64,000 bases of DNA, from NCBI GenBank assembly GCA_019843655.1, contig JACDQD010000003.1, positions 2,854,925-2,918,924 of the forward strand, written 5' to 3'. The notes beneath the pieces were generated by a model. That model was not told the DNA's origin, did no database searches, and saw nothing but the letters and a program-made list of their open reading frames with translations. Below are positions 12,886 through 24,430 of this stretch, in pieces. Origin of the DNA: Lethocerus indicus. Taxonomy: Eukaryota; Arthropoda; Insecta; Hemiptera; Belostomatidae. The translations under genes and the position numbers were made by a program. Numbering within the stretch: position 1 is the stretch's first letter; each line of letters opens with the position of its first letter.

Positions 12886-15800
12886 GTGGTCGTCCTTTTA
12901 GTACAGCTCATCTAGTGAACAGTGCACTGACACTCTGGATATAGTGCAGTGAACCCAAGTCGCGTGTAAAGTGTGCTTCTGTACATTGTGTTTCTAGGCT
13001 TCTTACTATTGTTACTTCCCCGATAATTAAACCAGGACTGTAGGTATAAAAATAGTATAAGCCAGTATTAATCTCAATACATATAAACGTCGAAGAAACG
13101 TGTTTTGTAAACGATATCCTGTGTGCGTTTAAAGAAAATAAAGTATAAGTTCTAAATTTTACTACGAAAAAATGTAATTTGAATGTATCCTAATGTGTCC
13201 AGGTAGGCGGGAAATATTTTGAAAAAATCCCTGTTTCATATATTATTAAGACTTAATTAAAAATCTATATGAGGTATATATATATGGATGTTGCCTCCTG
13301 CATTATTTATATTCAGGAGAGACATTGTTTTCTTCTGTTTGTTTTTTTACGTTCGGAAGGGCAGGAACGTTTCCCCAGCAACGGTGAAGCAACATCAGTT
13401 CGTTGCCCAAGATCCTCGTTTCCTCGCCAAGTCGATTGCTAAAGTTGTGTTCTTTTTTATCGCCGGCCGAAGCCCGGTGAGTAATCTTCCTATTGACCTT
13501 AATTAATCCCGAACAGAAGTTTCAGCGTAATAACAATTTATTACGCCCGATTGATTCACCGCCACGGATACCAAAAAGTAACGGCTTCGGTATTTCATCA
13601 GGAGTGAAACCTGATGTTCCCCACAGGGTTATTCAATTTATATCCTGTGCCGTGACAAAGGAGCGAGATTTACGGCGAAGGTTTGGAATTATTGACATGT
13701 TAAACTGGCCGAAAATCATTTGCTATTAATAAAATTCAGATATCGACGTTTCAATACGCTTTTGGGTCTTTTGTGTAGCGTTTCTCAGTAGCATTTAGTA
13801 GTCGACAACCGATCAGCACAGAGGTGAAAATCGCTCGAATGATATATTTTCAAAAGAGATTTTAGTTAATGAGATTTGCTGAATGAAATATTTTTTCCCC
13901 TGTTTTTGTCTCCGTTCTAGAAGTCCAGATTCTTCCGTAGATAATTTAAAAGCAATTTCAGGCTTCGCTGATTTATTGTTTTTCAAACTGCTAAAAAGTT
14001 TTCAACTCCCTTCGGCGGATGAATAGTGCATTCTCCGCCATGAAAGAGGATCATGAACTGGAAACAGTTGGCCTTACTGCCGACATTTTCAATATTAGCC
14101 GACGAAATTGAAACTATAAAGGGGGAATGCGAAATTTTTGTACTTTCATTCGCAATCGAGCATTGGCGGACTAATTGGTGGATGTGCAACAGACTTATGC
14201 CGACGAGGCTTATTATGAGGCGAATAATAATAATTATTATTATTCGGAGTTTCGATTGCGACACAACTATAAAATGTGGGAAAGTGGCAGAAAACAATGC
14301 GATCTCGGTGACGGTGTTACGTTGCCGTTGCCACACTGGCCCCCAGTTTTATTCTAATTAGGAGCAAACTATGAGGCGCCGAGGCGGGGGAATGTAAATT
14401 ACCGAAATACAATCGCGATAGCGGTTCGGAAATATCAGCCTAGCGGCAAAACCAGCTAACAATGAACTATTTCCGCATTTCTAATTAAGTTTTAGATATT
14501 TAATTCTTTACAAAGAAAAATGTAAATTAGCAGGTCAGCTAGCTATTAGTAATAAAGTAATTAGGGCAAGAGTTAACAATAGGTACAGGGGTTTAAAATA
14601 TTTATTTGGTAGGGGGGTGCACTTGTTTTGGGCTTCGAAATCAACTTCGTTTTCTCGCCAACTTCACTCGTAACTAGTTTTATTATGTATTTTCTACATC
14701 AGTTTCGGATTTTCGGATCGGCCTCTGTAGCACGTGCAATATTCATCTCTTTTAATACGCAATACGAACGAACCGTTCCGACTGCACTCTACTTGAGGCG
14801 TTAAATTTTTAATTTACTGCATGGGAGTTCTGTCGCTGCCGCTGTACACGTCGGGCGGAACCGTTAAAAGGGGGCCGGGAAAAAAGTACACCTAGGTGCG
14901 CTCCAATGGCACTCCAGGGTAAGTGACAACACAACTGCCACTTTAATAATAACTGGCTTTAGCAACTCAAATGGGATTTTGCACCCTACTCTAGTTGGAT
15001 TACGCCTTAATGTTAGAACAAGTATCCGAGGATAAATGTGTTGGGATGCAGCAAACTTGGGAGCGTTAGACTCTATTCTTAATAGAACAGTTATTCAAAA
15101 AATTAATTAGAACCTATCTTACTTACACTATTACATTTTACTATTGTTACATAAGTAATATGGTGCACATAACAGGAACACTAATTCCGGATATAGACCC
15201 TTAATAAGGAGATACTATCCAAAATGCAATCTTTGCAAATCAAGTACTGTCCAATAGGCGTTGCAAGAGAAATAACTAGATTAAATATTACGAATTAGCA
15301 AAGAATTTCTATACTATTTCTAGTGATAAGAAAAGACTGTCCGCCTGTGTGAGAGCATTGTGCACATTCACCGTATACCTTCGTGACTTTCAGTGGTCAC
15401 CACTACCAGTGCTCTCACTCCGCTTTCCTCAGTTCGGCTGAAAATGTGTTCAGATTTTCCCAAACAGTAGCCCAAATAAACTGGTTACATAACGCTCATG
15501 GCGGATTCATACGCTGCCCGTCGGAACGTTCCGCGAGAAAAAAAATAGCTGCAGCCCTCCCGCAAACAAAATTTTCATTTGATCGACCGAATTTGAATTG
15601 TAAATTCAATTTATGCGAGGGTTAGAGAGCTCAATCCGTCGGGGCGTTAATATCGGTACTGCAGCCGTTGCAGCCGACCGGGCTTTGTTCTCAGCCCGAT
15701 CATCGAGCTTTCGCTTAAATCCTAAATTAGGCCCGCAGATAGTAGGGCACCGACGGGCCCCATTATCTAGTCAAAACTCGAAGAAGAGTTCAACCCCATT

Positions 15801-16420
15801 CAAATCACAGAATGGGCCCCGATCGGCTCGGGACAATAAAAGGATTTAATAAACAATACATGGAATTGATTCTTGCGTTTACTTGTTCCGAACTGATAAC
15901 TGGGAATCGACAGTTTGGCTGCGATTTCAGTAGCTCGTCTACCTCAACAATGCACGTATAACAGTATGATCTTCTGTGAATCCGTAAGTGATACCATATC
16001 AGGATTACTGGTTGGGCTCCTCGCTATCCTCCCAGTTGAAATTACACTTGTCATAACTTTACGTCTTAAAAAATTACCTGTCCCTCTAGGAACAATCGGC
16101 GTTCATCAATATACAGCGACATTCAATGAAAAATACGCCTATAGGAATATTGCATGTCGCAGTAGTTTAACTGTGATTCCAATTTCTGTGTGCTGTGATT
16201 CCAAGCTTTGAACAGCTTGGATTTATCTTCACACAAGTTTTTCAGTTGGAATATCTTTTGTTTGACGTTGTATGCAAACAGGTGTTACAAAAAGGACTGT
16301 AATTGTTGAAACGCAAACAGCCGTCAATTCATCCATCAACTTGCCCTGAAAATTTACGTGGCACGCGCCAATGGCTTATCCCGTTTGGATGTAAACATGT
16401 GTACGGTTCCTTCCTGGTTA
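12886..16420. other. No gene seen
   Basis: The frame at 13288-13506 ends beside a donor-like CCG|GTGAGTAA (13482), and the sequence at 14910-14928 has a donor-like AGG|GTAAGTGAC. Neither has a convincing upstream acceptor. The interval also holds the 26-bp palindrome at 14221. The remainder is plain AT-leaning sequence. Confidence 0.5.
14221..14246. repeat. Perfect 26-bp AT-rich palindrome
   Basis: The first half is CGAATAATAATAA and the second half is its exact reverse complement, with no spacer. It is built from AAT and ATT triplets, so it may have arisen by slippage, but the CG caps on both ends are also symmetric. It is a potential cruciform. Confidence 0.75.
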
Positions 16421-16429
16421 ATGACAGAT

Positions 16430-16512
16430 AGGTAGGCCAAATTTGAACAAAATCGGTCGATTTGTATAAGGGACAAACAAACATTCATCTTTACAGATAA
16501 GATTACAAGAAA
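16430..16512 (+). mobile_element. Retroelement-like tail remnant (tentative)
   Basis: The phrase CAAATTTGAACAAAATCGGT, then GGGACAAACAAACATTCATC about 20 bases later, then a GATAAGATTA end, resembles 3' ends of RTE-like non-LTR elements common in arthropod introns (from memory). No reverse transcriptase remains. The assignment depends on family resemblance only. Confidence 0.35.
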
Positions 16513-16906
16513 CACCTCGTATACCTTCTGATTAGTTAATACAGTTAAACAGAAATGGGCTATTTAAGATAGAGGATAAACCGGACGGTAATTATTAACT
16601 TTCAGTGGATAATTATTAAGTTAACAAGAATATTTACAACAATTGTATTTGTTGTCAATTAAATTAACTTTTCTTATATTCACTCCTGAATATAGTGGGA
16701 GAGGAATTTTAATTACGCGAACAGATTCCTTCTTGTGAACTGTCTCCGCACTTTAATTTGTTCCCATGCTAGACAGATTTCGGATTCTTGCCCTCGGCAG
16801 TTTACGGCCATTAAATTAATGAGAAACACACAATTGTTGTTCCCGATAGATGTCCCGGGACACTATTATTTTAAACAAATATGTACATAAAAATATGTAC
16901 ATTTTT

Positions 16907-16922
16907 ACAAATTAAAATTTGT
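16907..16922. repeat. 16-bp palindrome beside duplicated ATATGTACAT
   Basis: ACAAATTA followed by its complement half forms a perfect palindrome. ATATGTACAT occurs twice at about 16879-16902. Both abut the dispersed motif at 16948, read toward its 3' side on the minus strand, and may be part of the same element. Confidence 0.5.
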
Positions 16923-16947
16923 CCGAGGACCAAAATCTTCTAAGATT

Positions 16948-16977
16948 GACCGGTTTTGGGTTAGCAACCATCTTCAG
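16948..16977 (-). repeat. CTGAAGATGG...AAAACCGGTC dispersed motif, best copy
   Basis: On the minus strand: CTGAAGATGGTT, a three-base turn, AACCC, then AAAACCGGTC. The GGTT and AACC segments are complementary, so the middle can fold as a small stem-loop. The same two conserved blocks with a different stem recur elsewhere in the window. CTGA-N-GA followed by a stem and GAAA is the layout of a hammerhead ribozyme core, but this copy has AAAA for GAAA and an extra T, so activity is doubtful. Confidence 0.55.
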
Positions 16978-19900
16978 TAGCATACTTTTACTGCACAGTG
17001 ATACTGCAGACAGAAATCGCGACTGAGAAGCTCCATGTACTGACTGAATGCTACTGACCATGACGTGCACTTACGGACTCCCAGACAGGTATCTTGAAAT
17101 AATGTCTGTTTTCCCCCATTTACATATGCTATTTATGTATTTATACACAGTTTAAGTTATTTATATTACGTTTTCTCGTGAGATTTTCGCCCATCGTTTA
17201 TTTCGTCCTGGACCGGATCCGGTCCGTAATATGGCCAGAGACTGACGCGTGTCGGCTGCCGATAAAGCATCCTGTCAGCACTGTCACTTCAATGACAGGC
17301 TGATACGTATATATATATATATGATAGGAATATATCGCCATTAGGAAGGTAAATTGGGTATGTGGGAGGGTCACGGTCGGACCGATATATTGACAGCGAC
17401 ATTGCCCCGCACTTAGTGCAGGGGGATTTACCATTCAAATGGGCTCATGTCCTTATTTCCATTTATTAAGGCATCTTCTCTGATTATCAAAGTAGGGCTA
17501 ACTTTGGCTTAATCTAACTTATTTACGATTAGACGTACAACAAGAAATAAGGCGACGGTATTGATTGGGGGGCGCTCATCAAAATTTAGATTTCGCACTT
17601 TCAACAAAGATTTCATTGGAAATATGAATTTAAATAATTATAAACGAAAAGATAAAAGAATTTGTAAGGCAATTGTTTTTGCACTTTTTTATTGGAGATA
17701 ACAAACCCACATGCCTTTCCTTCCATTTCGTAAAACCAGCATGACCATAAGTTGTCATTACAGTAATTATTGAAAAATACATATTTAATAACTATTCTTA
17801 TTCACACCTAATTTTCTATTTAATAATTTTAATCAGCCGTGTTGTTTCAACGATTCATTAACATTCTATAAAAACATTATAGAACATTATAGTTCTGTGT
17901 TAGAGAATTGAATGGTATTTACATTTATAACGGATGTATTATAACTATTTTAAAAGAAATATTAGTGTAATAATCTAAACTCCCATGTTTCGACGAATAG
18001 ACATTCTTCGAACCCAGGAAATTTTAATTGCATTATTCGAGACGGCGGGCATTTCCTGAGTTGTCGCGTGCCAAATTTCAGTCGCATCTGCGCCAACTCG
18101 ACCAAGCTTTGTCCGACCGCGAGATTGTATCAGTGCTGAAGTGCCACAATGCATTGATTTGTTTCACTCATTCCTGTAAATTGAATATATAGATAATAAA
18201 TTCTAGTTGGAAATTATGACGTAGTTCGAGCAAAGATGATCTGAACGGAATTTAAATAATATTTTACTGAAATAATCAATATATCGGACACGCAGGTATT
18301 GGAGCGAATACGATGTTATGACTTTGCTTGTAATATATGTTTTATATATACCCTTTCCACAATATCCTCGACGGGTTTACTACCATATTAAATATCATAG
18401 GACGTGATAATTAACAGAAAATGGGAACGAGTTCCTCGATGGTATTTACAGCAGGAAACGTCAGCGTGGGGCCCGTTGTGGGTCAAACTATGTTGGGGGG
18501 CTTTAAGTGAGGGGGAGGAAAGGGTGGACACCCATTTGAACCATATCTATTTTGAAATCGGGATTATATTAGCGGTGTTTACTTGGCGTCGTGAGCTTTT
18601 GGCCGGCGCTCAACTTTCAAGACTCACTTCTAGTTATCTGCCAGTGCGGAAACGTTAATTAAATCGAACATCCAGTTTTTCCTCGGGGTTGTGGAAAAAA
18701 CATAGCGAAAAGGTGTGCGGGAAATTATTGGAAAGCGAGGTTCGGGGCAATAATTATATTAACTAATAAAATGAACAGACAGAGTAGGATATCCATAATT
18801 TACTGACTGGATGCTATTGATGATGGCGAGAAGTCGGAACGTGTCTATCACGCGACCAAACGAGATAGAGAAGACTATTGGATGATTATTATTTAGTATT
18901 GTTATTATTTCAGTCAGTAGTTGAGCAAATGCGTGCTTGAGTAAGTGCTGTTTCTGTTATCTGGTGTAGCTAGATAGCGCTCCTATTAGCGGTCACTTAG
19001 TATAAGAATTTCATTTTGAAAGCCGGTACAAAGTGCGACGCGATGATAACATAACTCAGTCAAGAATATAAGTTCCCGTAAAATATCCCCAGGCTAATGC
19101 TCAATTATCTCGCAGCATTCTATGCTGTTTCGATATATTTATTTCGAACCGAGTATATTACGACCCCAAATCTGATAATTTTCTAACAAGTTTTGGGATT
19201 ATGAAGGCGAAAAACTGTGATTCTCACTGAAACTATTTTATTTTTTAACTTTTAACGCATCGAAATGCGAATTTCCCCAGAGTGTAATCGCAGTACGTGA
19301 ATCAAGACCCTGTGCATAAACACGCTCGCGTTCTCGCCCACCCCCCACGGCAAGGTGGGCGTTCAAAAATGAATTTATTCGGCTCCAGAGTCACGCTACG
19401 GAATGTTGGGGGCTGTGGGAAAATGTTTGACCTCGAGCTGTCGACGAATTTATACGTCTCTGAGTGTCCCAGGACCTGAGAAGAACGGATATTTTGGTCC
19501 CCAATAAAATATACGCGAACGGAGCTGTTCGAGGAAAGCTGTTACCTCTGAAGTTGAACAAGGGCCTCACCAGTGGGATAGGTTTGACTGAAGGACATCC
19601 ATTTCTCAAGGGCTTTATATATAGATAGGTAAATCAACTATTCGAATATATGCTCTAGGACTCTAAACAAAAATATTATAAATTCCCTTCAGTCTGAAGT
19701 ACTTGTGACGCCATGGTAGATATATTTTGGTTCTACTTGTTACCATACCTTTACAAAGCCTATTGACAGCATACACGAAGTTCAAACCTGTATGGTGTAC
19801 CAAACGAACGAATATTTAATGAATTGGAAGAAAAATCCTAGCCGCGAAGAAATGTTTTCATCAAATTTTGTACTCTTTCGACTTTTGGCCTGATACTTTT

Positions 19901-20359
19901 ACGAACGAATTTTGGCACCGCGTCGACAACCGTTTAGATTCTCTAGAACGGAAAACAAGGTGGAGGACAGAAATTCTACAAGGGGAAATTCTTTTCTCAT
20001 TACACAACTACAAACGTGCGTACATTACAGCATAACAGTAAGACATGATAATAAGTATGTCGGAGTGTCGTAGTTATGTTGGGCTTTATATGTCGGAAAA
20101 TTTGTTTTACATAGACTGAACACATAGACTGCTAATTCTCTTTTTACCAAGCTACTTTAAAACAGTCAGTCGACGGGGTATAATTGCAGAAATAAAGATA
20201 TCGCTGATCACAAGTGGTTCAAATTTTTGTTTAAACTGCCAATAACAGAGCTTCGTAACATCATTTAGAGCACGGGAATTTTCTACGTATCGAAAGATTC
20301 TCTCCTTTTCTGAAATTGAACTGGAAGTATACCGTTACGCATTAGGAGTGCGTGACTCA
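16978..20359. other. No gene seen; AT-rich
   Basis: Short inverted repeats only, for example TTCTATAA/TTATAGAA (17864-17884, spacer 5). A weak acceptor-plus-donor pair lies at about 18915-18943, too poor to call. The C-rich and G-rich bits near 19340 and 18490 carry no recognisable coding. Confidence 0.5.
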
Positions 20360-20385
20360 ACAGCTGGTTGAAACTAACCAGCTGT
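20360..20385. repeat. Inverted repeat holding two CAGCTG E-boxes
   Basis: ACAGCTGGTT (20360-20369) and AACCAGCTGT (20376-20385) are perfect 10-bp arms around GAAACT. Each arm contains a CAGCTG E-box, the core bound by class I/II bHLH dimers. Paired E-boxes 16 bp apart would suit cooperative binding. The function is inferred, not shown. Confidence 0.6.
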
Positions 20386-20685
20386 CTGGCTGTCCGAGCG
20401 CTCGAACGCAATTCCTTCCAATTATCTGGCGCCCCTTATCTGCCAAGGCCTCGGATAACAACCTTTTTTCTCGGTCTCCCCGTTCCACGCGCCTTTTAAA
20501 CAAAACAAACAAAAAGCTGTTTATTTGTCCGTTCTATTTTTCCGTATACAGCCGACTTAAATTTGTGAGTTTCAACAGGCGTCCGGCTTTCGAATATTTT
20601 GTGGGTTATATATTATTTATTTGTTTTACTCATTCCATTCTATTTTCCGTGTCCCTATTTCGGTGGTTTTGGAGGAGCGCCTTTC

Positions 20686-20705
20686 ACACGTCTAAAAAGA
20701 CGTGT
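20686..20705. repeat. 8-bp hairpin with A4 loop
   Basis: ACACGTCT-AAAA-AGACGTGT is followed directly by TTTCAG. It is a perfect stem. The surrounding long frame (20352-20771) starts at a non-ATG codon and has no domain, so I do not call it a gene. Confidence 0.55.
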
Positions 20706-20842
20706 TTTCAGTGCGGCCCTCGGATGACTTTTAATAGACCAGTACTTGTTAGTGTGAATTTTAGCAGATGACTATAAAAAAATAGGGCGAATCATAAATT
20801 ATGTAAAAACATAAAATTGAATACTAATAAGTTACCGCTCAC

Positions 20843-20895
20843 CTTGAAGCGGAGAAGGGCAGCGTGGAAATTAATTGGAATAATTAGCGTTATTA
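20843..20895 (-). other. Candidate minus-strand internal exon (53 nt)
   Basis: On the minus strand a long pyrimidine tract ending TTCTTATTTCAG precedes 53 nt that end CTTCAAG|GTGAGC. One of three frames is open throughout and reads ITLIIPINFHAALLRFK after two leading bases. Both splice signals are good, but exons this short occur by chance in tens of kilobases, and no neighbouring minus-strand exon is seen. The protein fragment is not recognised. Confidence 0.2.
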
Positions 20896-22829
20896 CTGAA
20901 ATAAGAAAAAAATTTACGATTTTCATACTCGGCTGGGTAACGAGTCGATTGGTGCAATTTCTCCCACGAGAGGACGGCGTTGGGAAACTGCATTAAGATT
21001 TATGCCTTCTTGCGGCAGACACCCACCATGTGGATACCAGATGTTGCTTATCTTTTATCCTGTTATGTAATGTTTGGCGATAAGATTCCGAGACGGAAAC
21101 CGTATAACGCCGGGATATAAAATTCATCGATTTCTCCCGGAGTCTATCAGACACAGTTATATCTAGATATCACCGGCGGAATATTACTTATTATGCCGAG
21201 AAGCCTGAAGCTTTGTAGCCTAGAACCAATTAGATGCGGGGAAAGTAGAACTAGCTGGAATGCTGGAAACGATTATCGGCATTTAAATATCACAAATTTT
21301 GAGTTTCAGTTGTAACCGCGTAGTTAATGATACTAATAGGATGTCACCTCGGCACTGCACCGGTATACTAAGGAAATATGACTAATTTTAGCCTGGTCTC
21401 CCCCAGACATAACAGGCGAGATGAGAATTTAAATCACGCAATCGAAGTAATTTTAATTCTTTTAATATTTAATGTTTATAGCATATACAAGAAAAATGAA
21501 TGGCGTTATGACCATTGTGGTCGGGGTTGGGAGTCTGCGAGGGTTTAAATATCTCTCCCGATTCTAGACCGAGTTCGGCTGGTCGCCTTCTTCAATAGCA
21601 TTCCGTTAGTAAATCGGCGTTCAGTTTGTGTAGGCGCCTCGCTAATTTATTGGACAAAGCGACGTTCGAAGGCAGAAGAGAGGTGTTAAAGCGGTGTGTA
21701 GTTTTGAATTTTCCCGAGGGATTCGGAATCCAGGAGGGGTGGGTTTGGGGGCACGAGCGACTGTGTAATGTCGGAGCTGCCAGGGCGTAAATAAAGCGGG
21801 ACCAGAAATACACGGCCCCATCCCGAGGAAAACTCGGCGGGCGCTGGCTAAAAATACGAGCCGCGTGGACACCGCCCCCCGGCCGGGGGTTTCTCTTCAA
21901 TAAGAGACAACGCGGGGGCCCGGCAAGTGCTTTGCACCAATCACGACTGCCTCACGAATCACGTCCCCGTAGAGGTTCTATGTGAACCGCAAGAAACGCA
22001 CTTAAGCATTTATTAAACAGCTCGAGATAGTATCCGACGACTAATCTTCCACAGTAAATGTCTTGCTCGTATTCAGCCTACTGCGAGGGTTGAGGACGCA
22101 TGAGGTCAAAGAGAGCCTCATTCCGGGTTTTCATATATTATAAAGAGCCAGACCATAATTATATAGTATTAAATACACAAATTAATGAAATTAATATGGT
22201 TACATATTCTACACTAGTTATAAAGACATACAAGAAAATATAAATAAAGTGAAAGAAAATATGAACTTAATATTTCATCCGATTCAACCGACTACGCAAG
22301 ACTTGAACGCTTTACTGACTTAGTCCATTTAACAAGATACGTAAAAAAAGTTGTGAAAAACATAAAAATAATATTTAAATTTTCCATTTGCATTTGCCGA
22401 CCCTGAACCATACTATGGGAAACTAGTAATGCAAAATAACCGATTACTGTCTGTACTTTTTTAAATACTACAATAGGAATACTCGTTGCAGTCCAATCAC
22501 TCAGTGTTTACTTATTAGAAATTATTTAATATGAAATACCTTAAAGATGCCCCACAGGCAACATATATGGCCTAAGTGACTCGCGAATCGGATGGTGTAC
22601 TTACGAAACCGGTCTAGCAAAAGACCGGATCGGCGAGTGGACAGACAAGGTTAATAGTATCGGTCATTTGTTTAACGATGGGAATCCGCTAATGTTAGTA
22701 ACATTATCACTGGCGCAATTTGTTTCTAAGGTGGAATTTGGTTCTTGCCGTCTACAATAGCAGTCCGTTGGAGGATATGTATATTGTCTGTCGATAATGC
22801 TTCTGTACTCTTGTAAAATAGAAATAGTT
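20896..22829. other. No gene seen
   Basis: Ordinary AT-leaning sequence with a GC-richer part at 21540-21990. Two overlapping minus-strand frames in that part have no domain. An hAT-like reverse string, GGGTTGAGGACGCATG, lies at about 22087-22102. Confidence 0.5.
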
Positions 22830-22908
22830 CTGTAGATTTCGTGTGTTTCTGTCTCCTCTCGCTGGTTTGGTTTTTTGGAGAGGAGACAGAAACGGACGAA
22901 ATCTACGG
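22830..22908. ncRNA. Long near-perfect hairpin (candidate miRNA/hpRNA precursor)
   Basis: The 5' arm 22830-22860 (CTGTAGATTTCG... ending GTCTCCTCTC) pairs with the 3' arm 22878-22908 (GAGAGGAGAC... ending AAATCTACGG) over 31 positions, with 28 Watson-Crick pairs, two G-T wobbles and one G-G mismatch. The loop is 17 nt, GCTGGTTTGGTTTTTTG. The whole is 79 nt, within the usual size of an animal pre-miRNA, though pairing is more perfect than most. The arms do not match any miRNA I remember. Either strand could be transcribed. Alternatives are an endogenous siRNA hairpin or a fresh inverted duplication without function. No promoter is visible nearby. Confidence 0.4.
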
Positions 22909-24266
22909 TATTCCAACCCATCGCAGACCACAAAACGAGTAATCTAAACTAGAAATAATTCTGTTGTAAATGTCTAGAATATTTTATTTTAATGTCCACC
23001 CGGAAACCAGGGTTGATTGAAGGTGGTAGTTTTCACAGTTCGTAAAATAAATAAATACATATAATTAAAATTGTATTTTTAAGCTTCAATTAGGTCGATG
23101 ACCCGATTTATGGCGGAATCTTTGAATAACCTCATAATGTCGTGTCAGCAGATGGCAGCCGACCTTTCTGAAATATGAAGACGGGAAACGTCTCTTGAAG
23201 CATTGTTTATGCCGGAATTCAGGTTTGGGTTAATGGCACAGAACCGTTCACTTTCATTGTATTCCGACTGAGGAAAAATTCTCGTGCAGTTCGTTATACG
23301 TTTGTTTTTTTTGTAATTATTTTTTTCTAGTAATTCAGTACAGTCTCTATTGCAACAATGGCTCTGCCTGCCCCCGCGTTCGTGCCGAGTGAAAGGTGAA
23401 ATGTTGAATAATCGATGGCCCGGCCCCGTCTATATTGTTTCACAACAATATCGATTACTCGATTGGGTCGACATGGAAACTGCCACGTCGTAAATCAAAC
23501 AGTGGCACTTCCGCACAGATAGCCAACTTCCAAGAGTGTTTCGACGAAATTTTTAACGATTGATTTTCGACGAATTCCCTCCCAATCTTCTTGAAATGAT
23601 TAAAATAACAGGATAATTCACGAAGTCATTTCTGGACAAAAATATCGTTCTTATTAATACGAACCTGATAATATATTGTCTAAGAGGTCAGCAATATCCT
23701 CAAGAATCACTGATGAAGCAGACGGGAATTAATTTGAAAGGAGAAATTTGTTGTCGACATTTAGAATGAAAACTTCCATAACACTCGACTATTTGAAACA
23801 ATTAAGATTTAATTTTTGATATAGAGAGAAACCTTAGCGCTCGGGTTCTCACGGCCCGTCCCGTTTTCGGAATTGTGCTGACTAAGCGATGAAAAGATAA
23901 GAGGATCTTCTTCCTCTTTCGCATCGCTCTGTGAAATAAATTTTGAGAAAAGTCCTCATCCGTATCTATTCAACCCTACAGTTGATATATCACCAGAATT
24001 GCTTTTAATTAGAGAGATAGATTGAAAAAAACATTATTTCTTAATCCATTAGTGGGGTACACATAAGTATTGAGTTCAATATTAATAACTGTCTTACGAT
24101 GAATGTTAACTGCAGTTAGCCAGGATTGATTAGGCTATATCCGTGAATTCTATGGGGGAATGTCGTTTGGCATTGTAGTTTTCGGTGCTATTTGAGGGAG
24201 TGGCGTATCATGGAACATTCCTCGACTACTCTGTCCGAGGTTCTCTAAGCCTTCTTAAGAGGAGCC
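22909..24266. other. No gene seen; small inverted repeat and CTCF-like site
   Basis: ATATTGTT-TCAC-AACAATAT is a perfect 8-bp stem at 23432-23451. TCAGCAGATGGCAG at 23145-23158 fits the CTCF consensus CCASYAGRKGGCRS at 13 of 14 positions, which could well be chance in this much DNA. Confidence 0.45.
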
Positions 24267-24289
24267 GGGGGTGCGGGGCTGGGGCGGGG
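24267..24289 (+). other. G-quadruplex motif, four G-tracts
   Basis: G5-TGC-G4-CT-G4-C-G4: four tracts of at least four G with loops of one to three bases, a textbook strong quadruplex pattern. It lies in a GC-rich patch (about 24250-24420) with further GGGG runs to 24330. No exon is visible beside it. The patch could be a small promoter or origin-like element, which is inference. Confidence 0.7.
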
Positions 24290-24430
24290 CGGTCGCAGGG
24301 TGAAATAGGTTGGGGGCGTTTGGGGCGGTCAAAGTCTAAAGTCGCCGGCCGACAAATTGGATTTGGCCGGCCTCCCACCCGGCCCGGTCTATATCGGGCC
24401 CCGCGCCTCTCCATTCCACCCAATGCAACT
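24290..24430. promoter_or_regulatory. GC-rich, CpG-rich patch
   Basis: Dense CG dinucleotides, CCGGCC boxes and GGGCCC contrast sharply with AT-rich flanks. Frames are open on both strands here because stops are rare in GC-rich DNA. A promoter or enhancer is possible, but no splice donor follows convincingly. Confidence 0.25.

Noticed and set aside
23145..23158. CTCF-like site, 13 of 14 consensus positions
   Set aside because: About one such match is expected by chance in 64 kb on two strands. Kept only as a note in the block description.
23706..23740. CTGATGAAG...GGGAATT, considered as a hammerhead core
   Set aside because: It lacks the GAAA block and no flanking stems pair.
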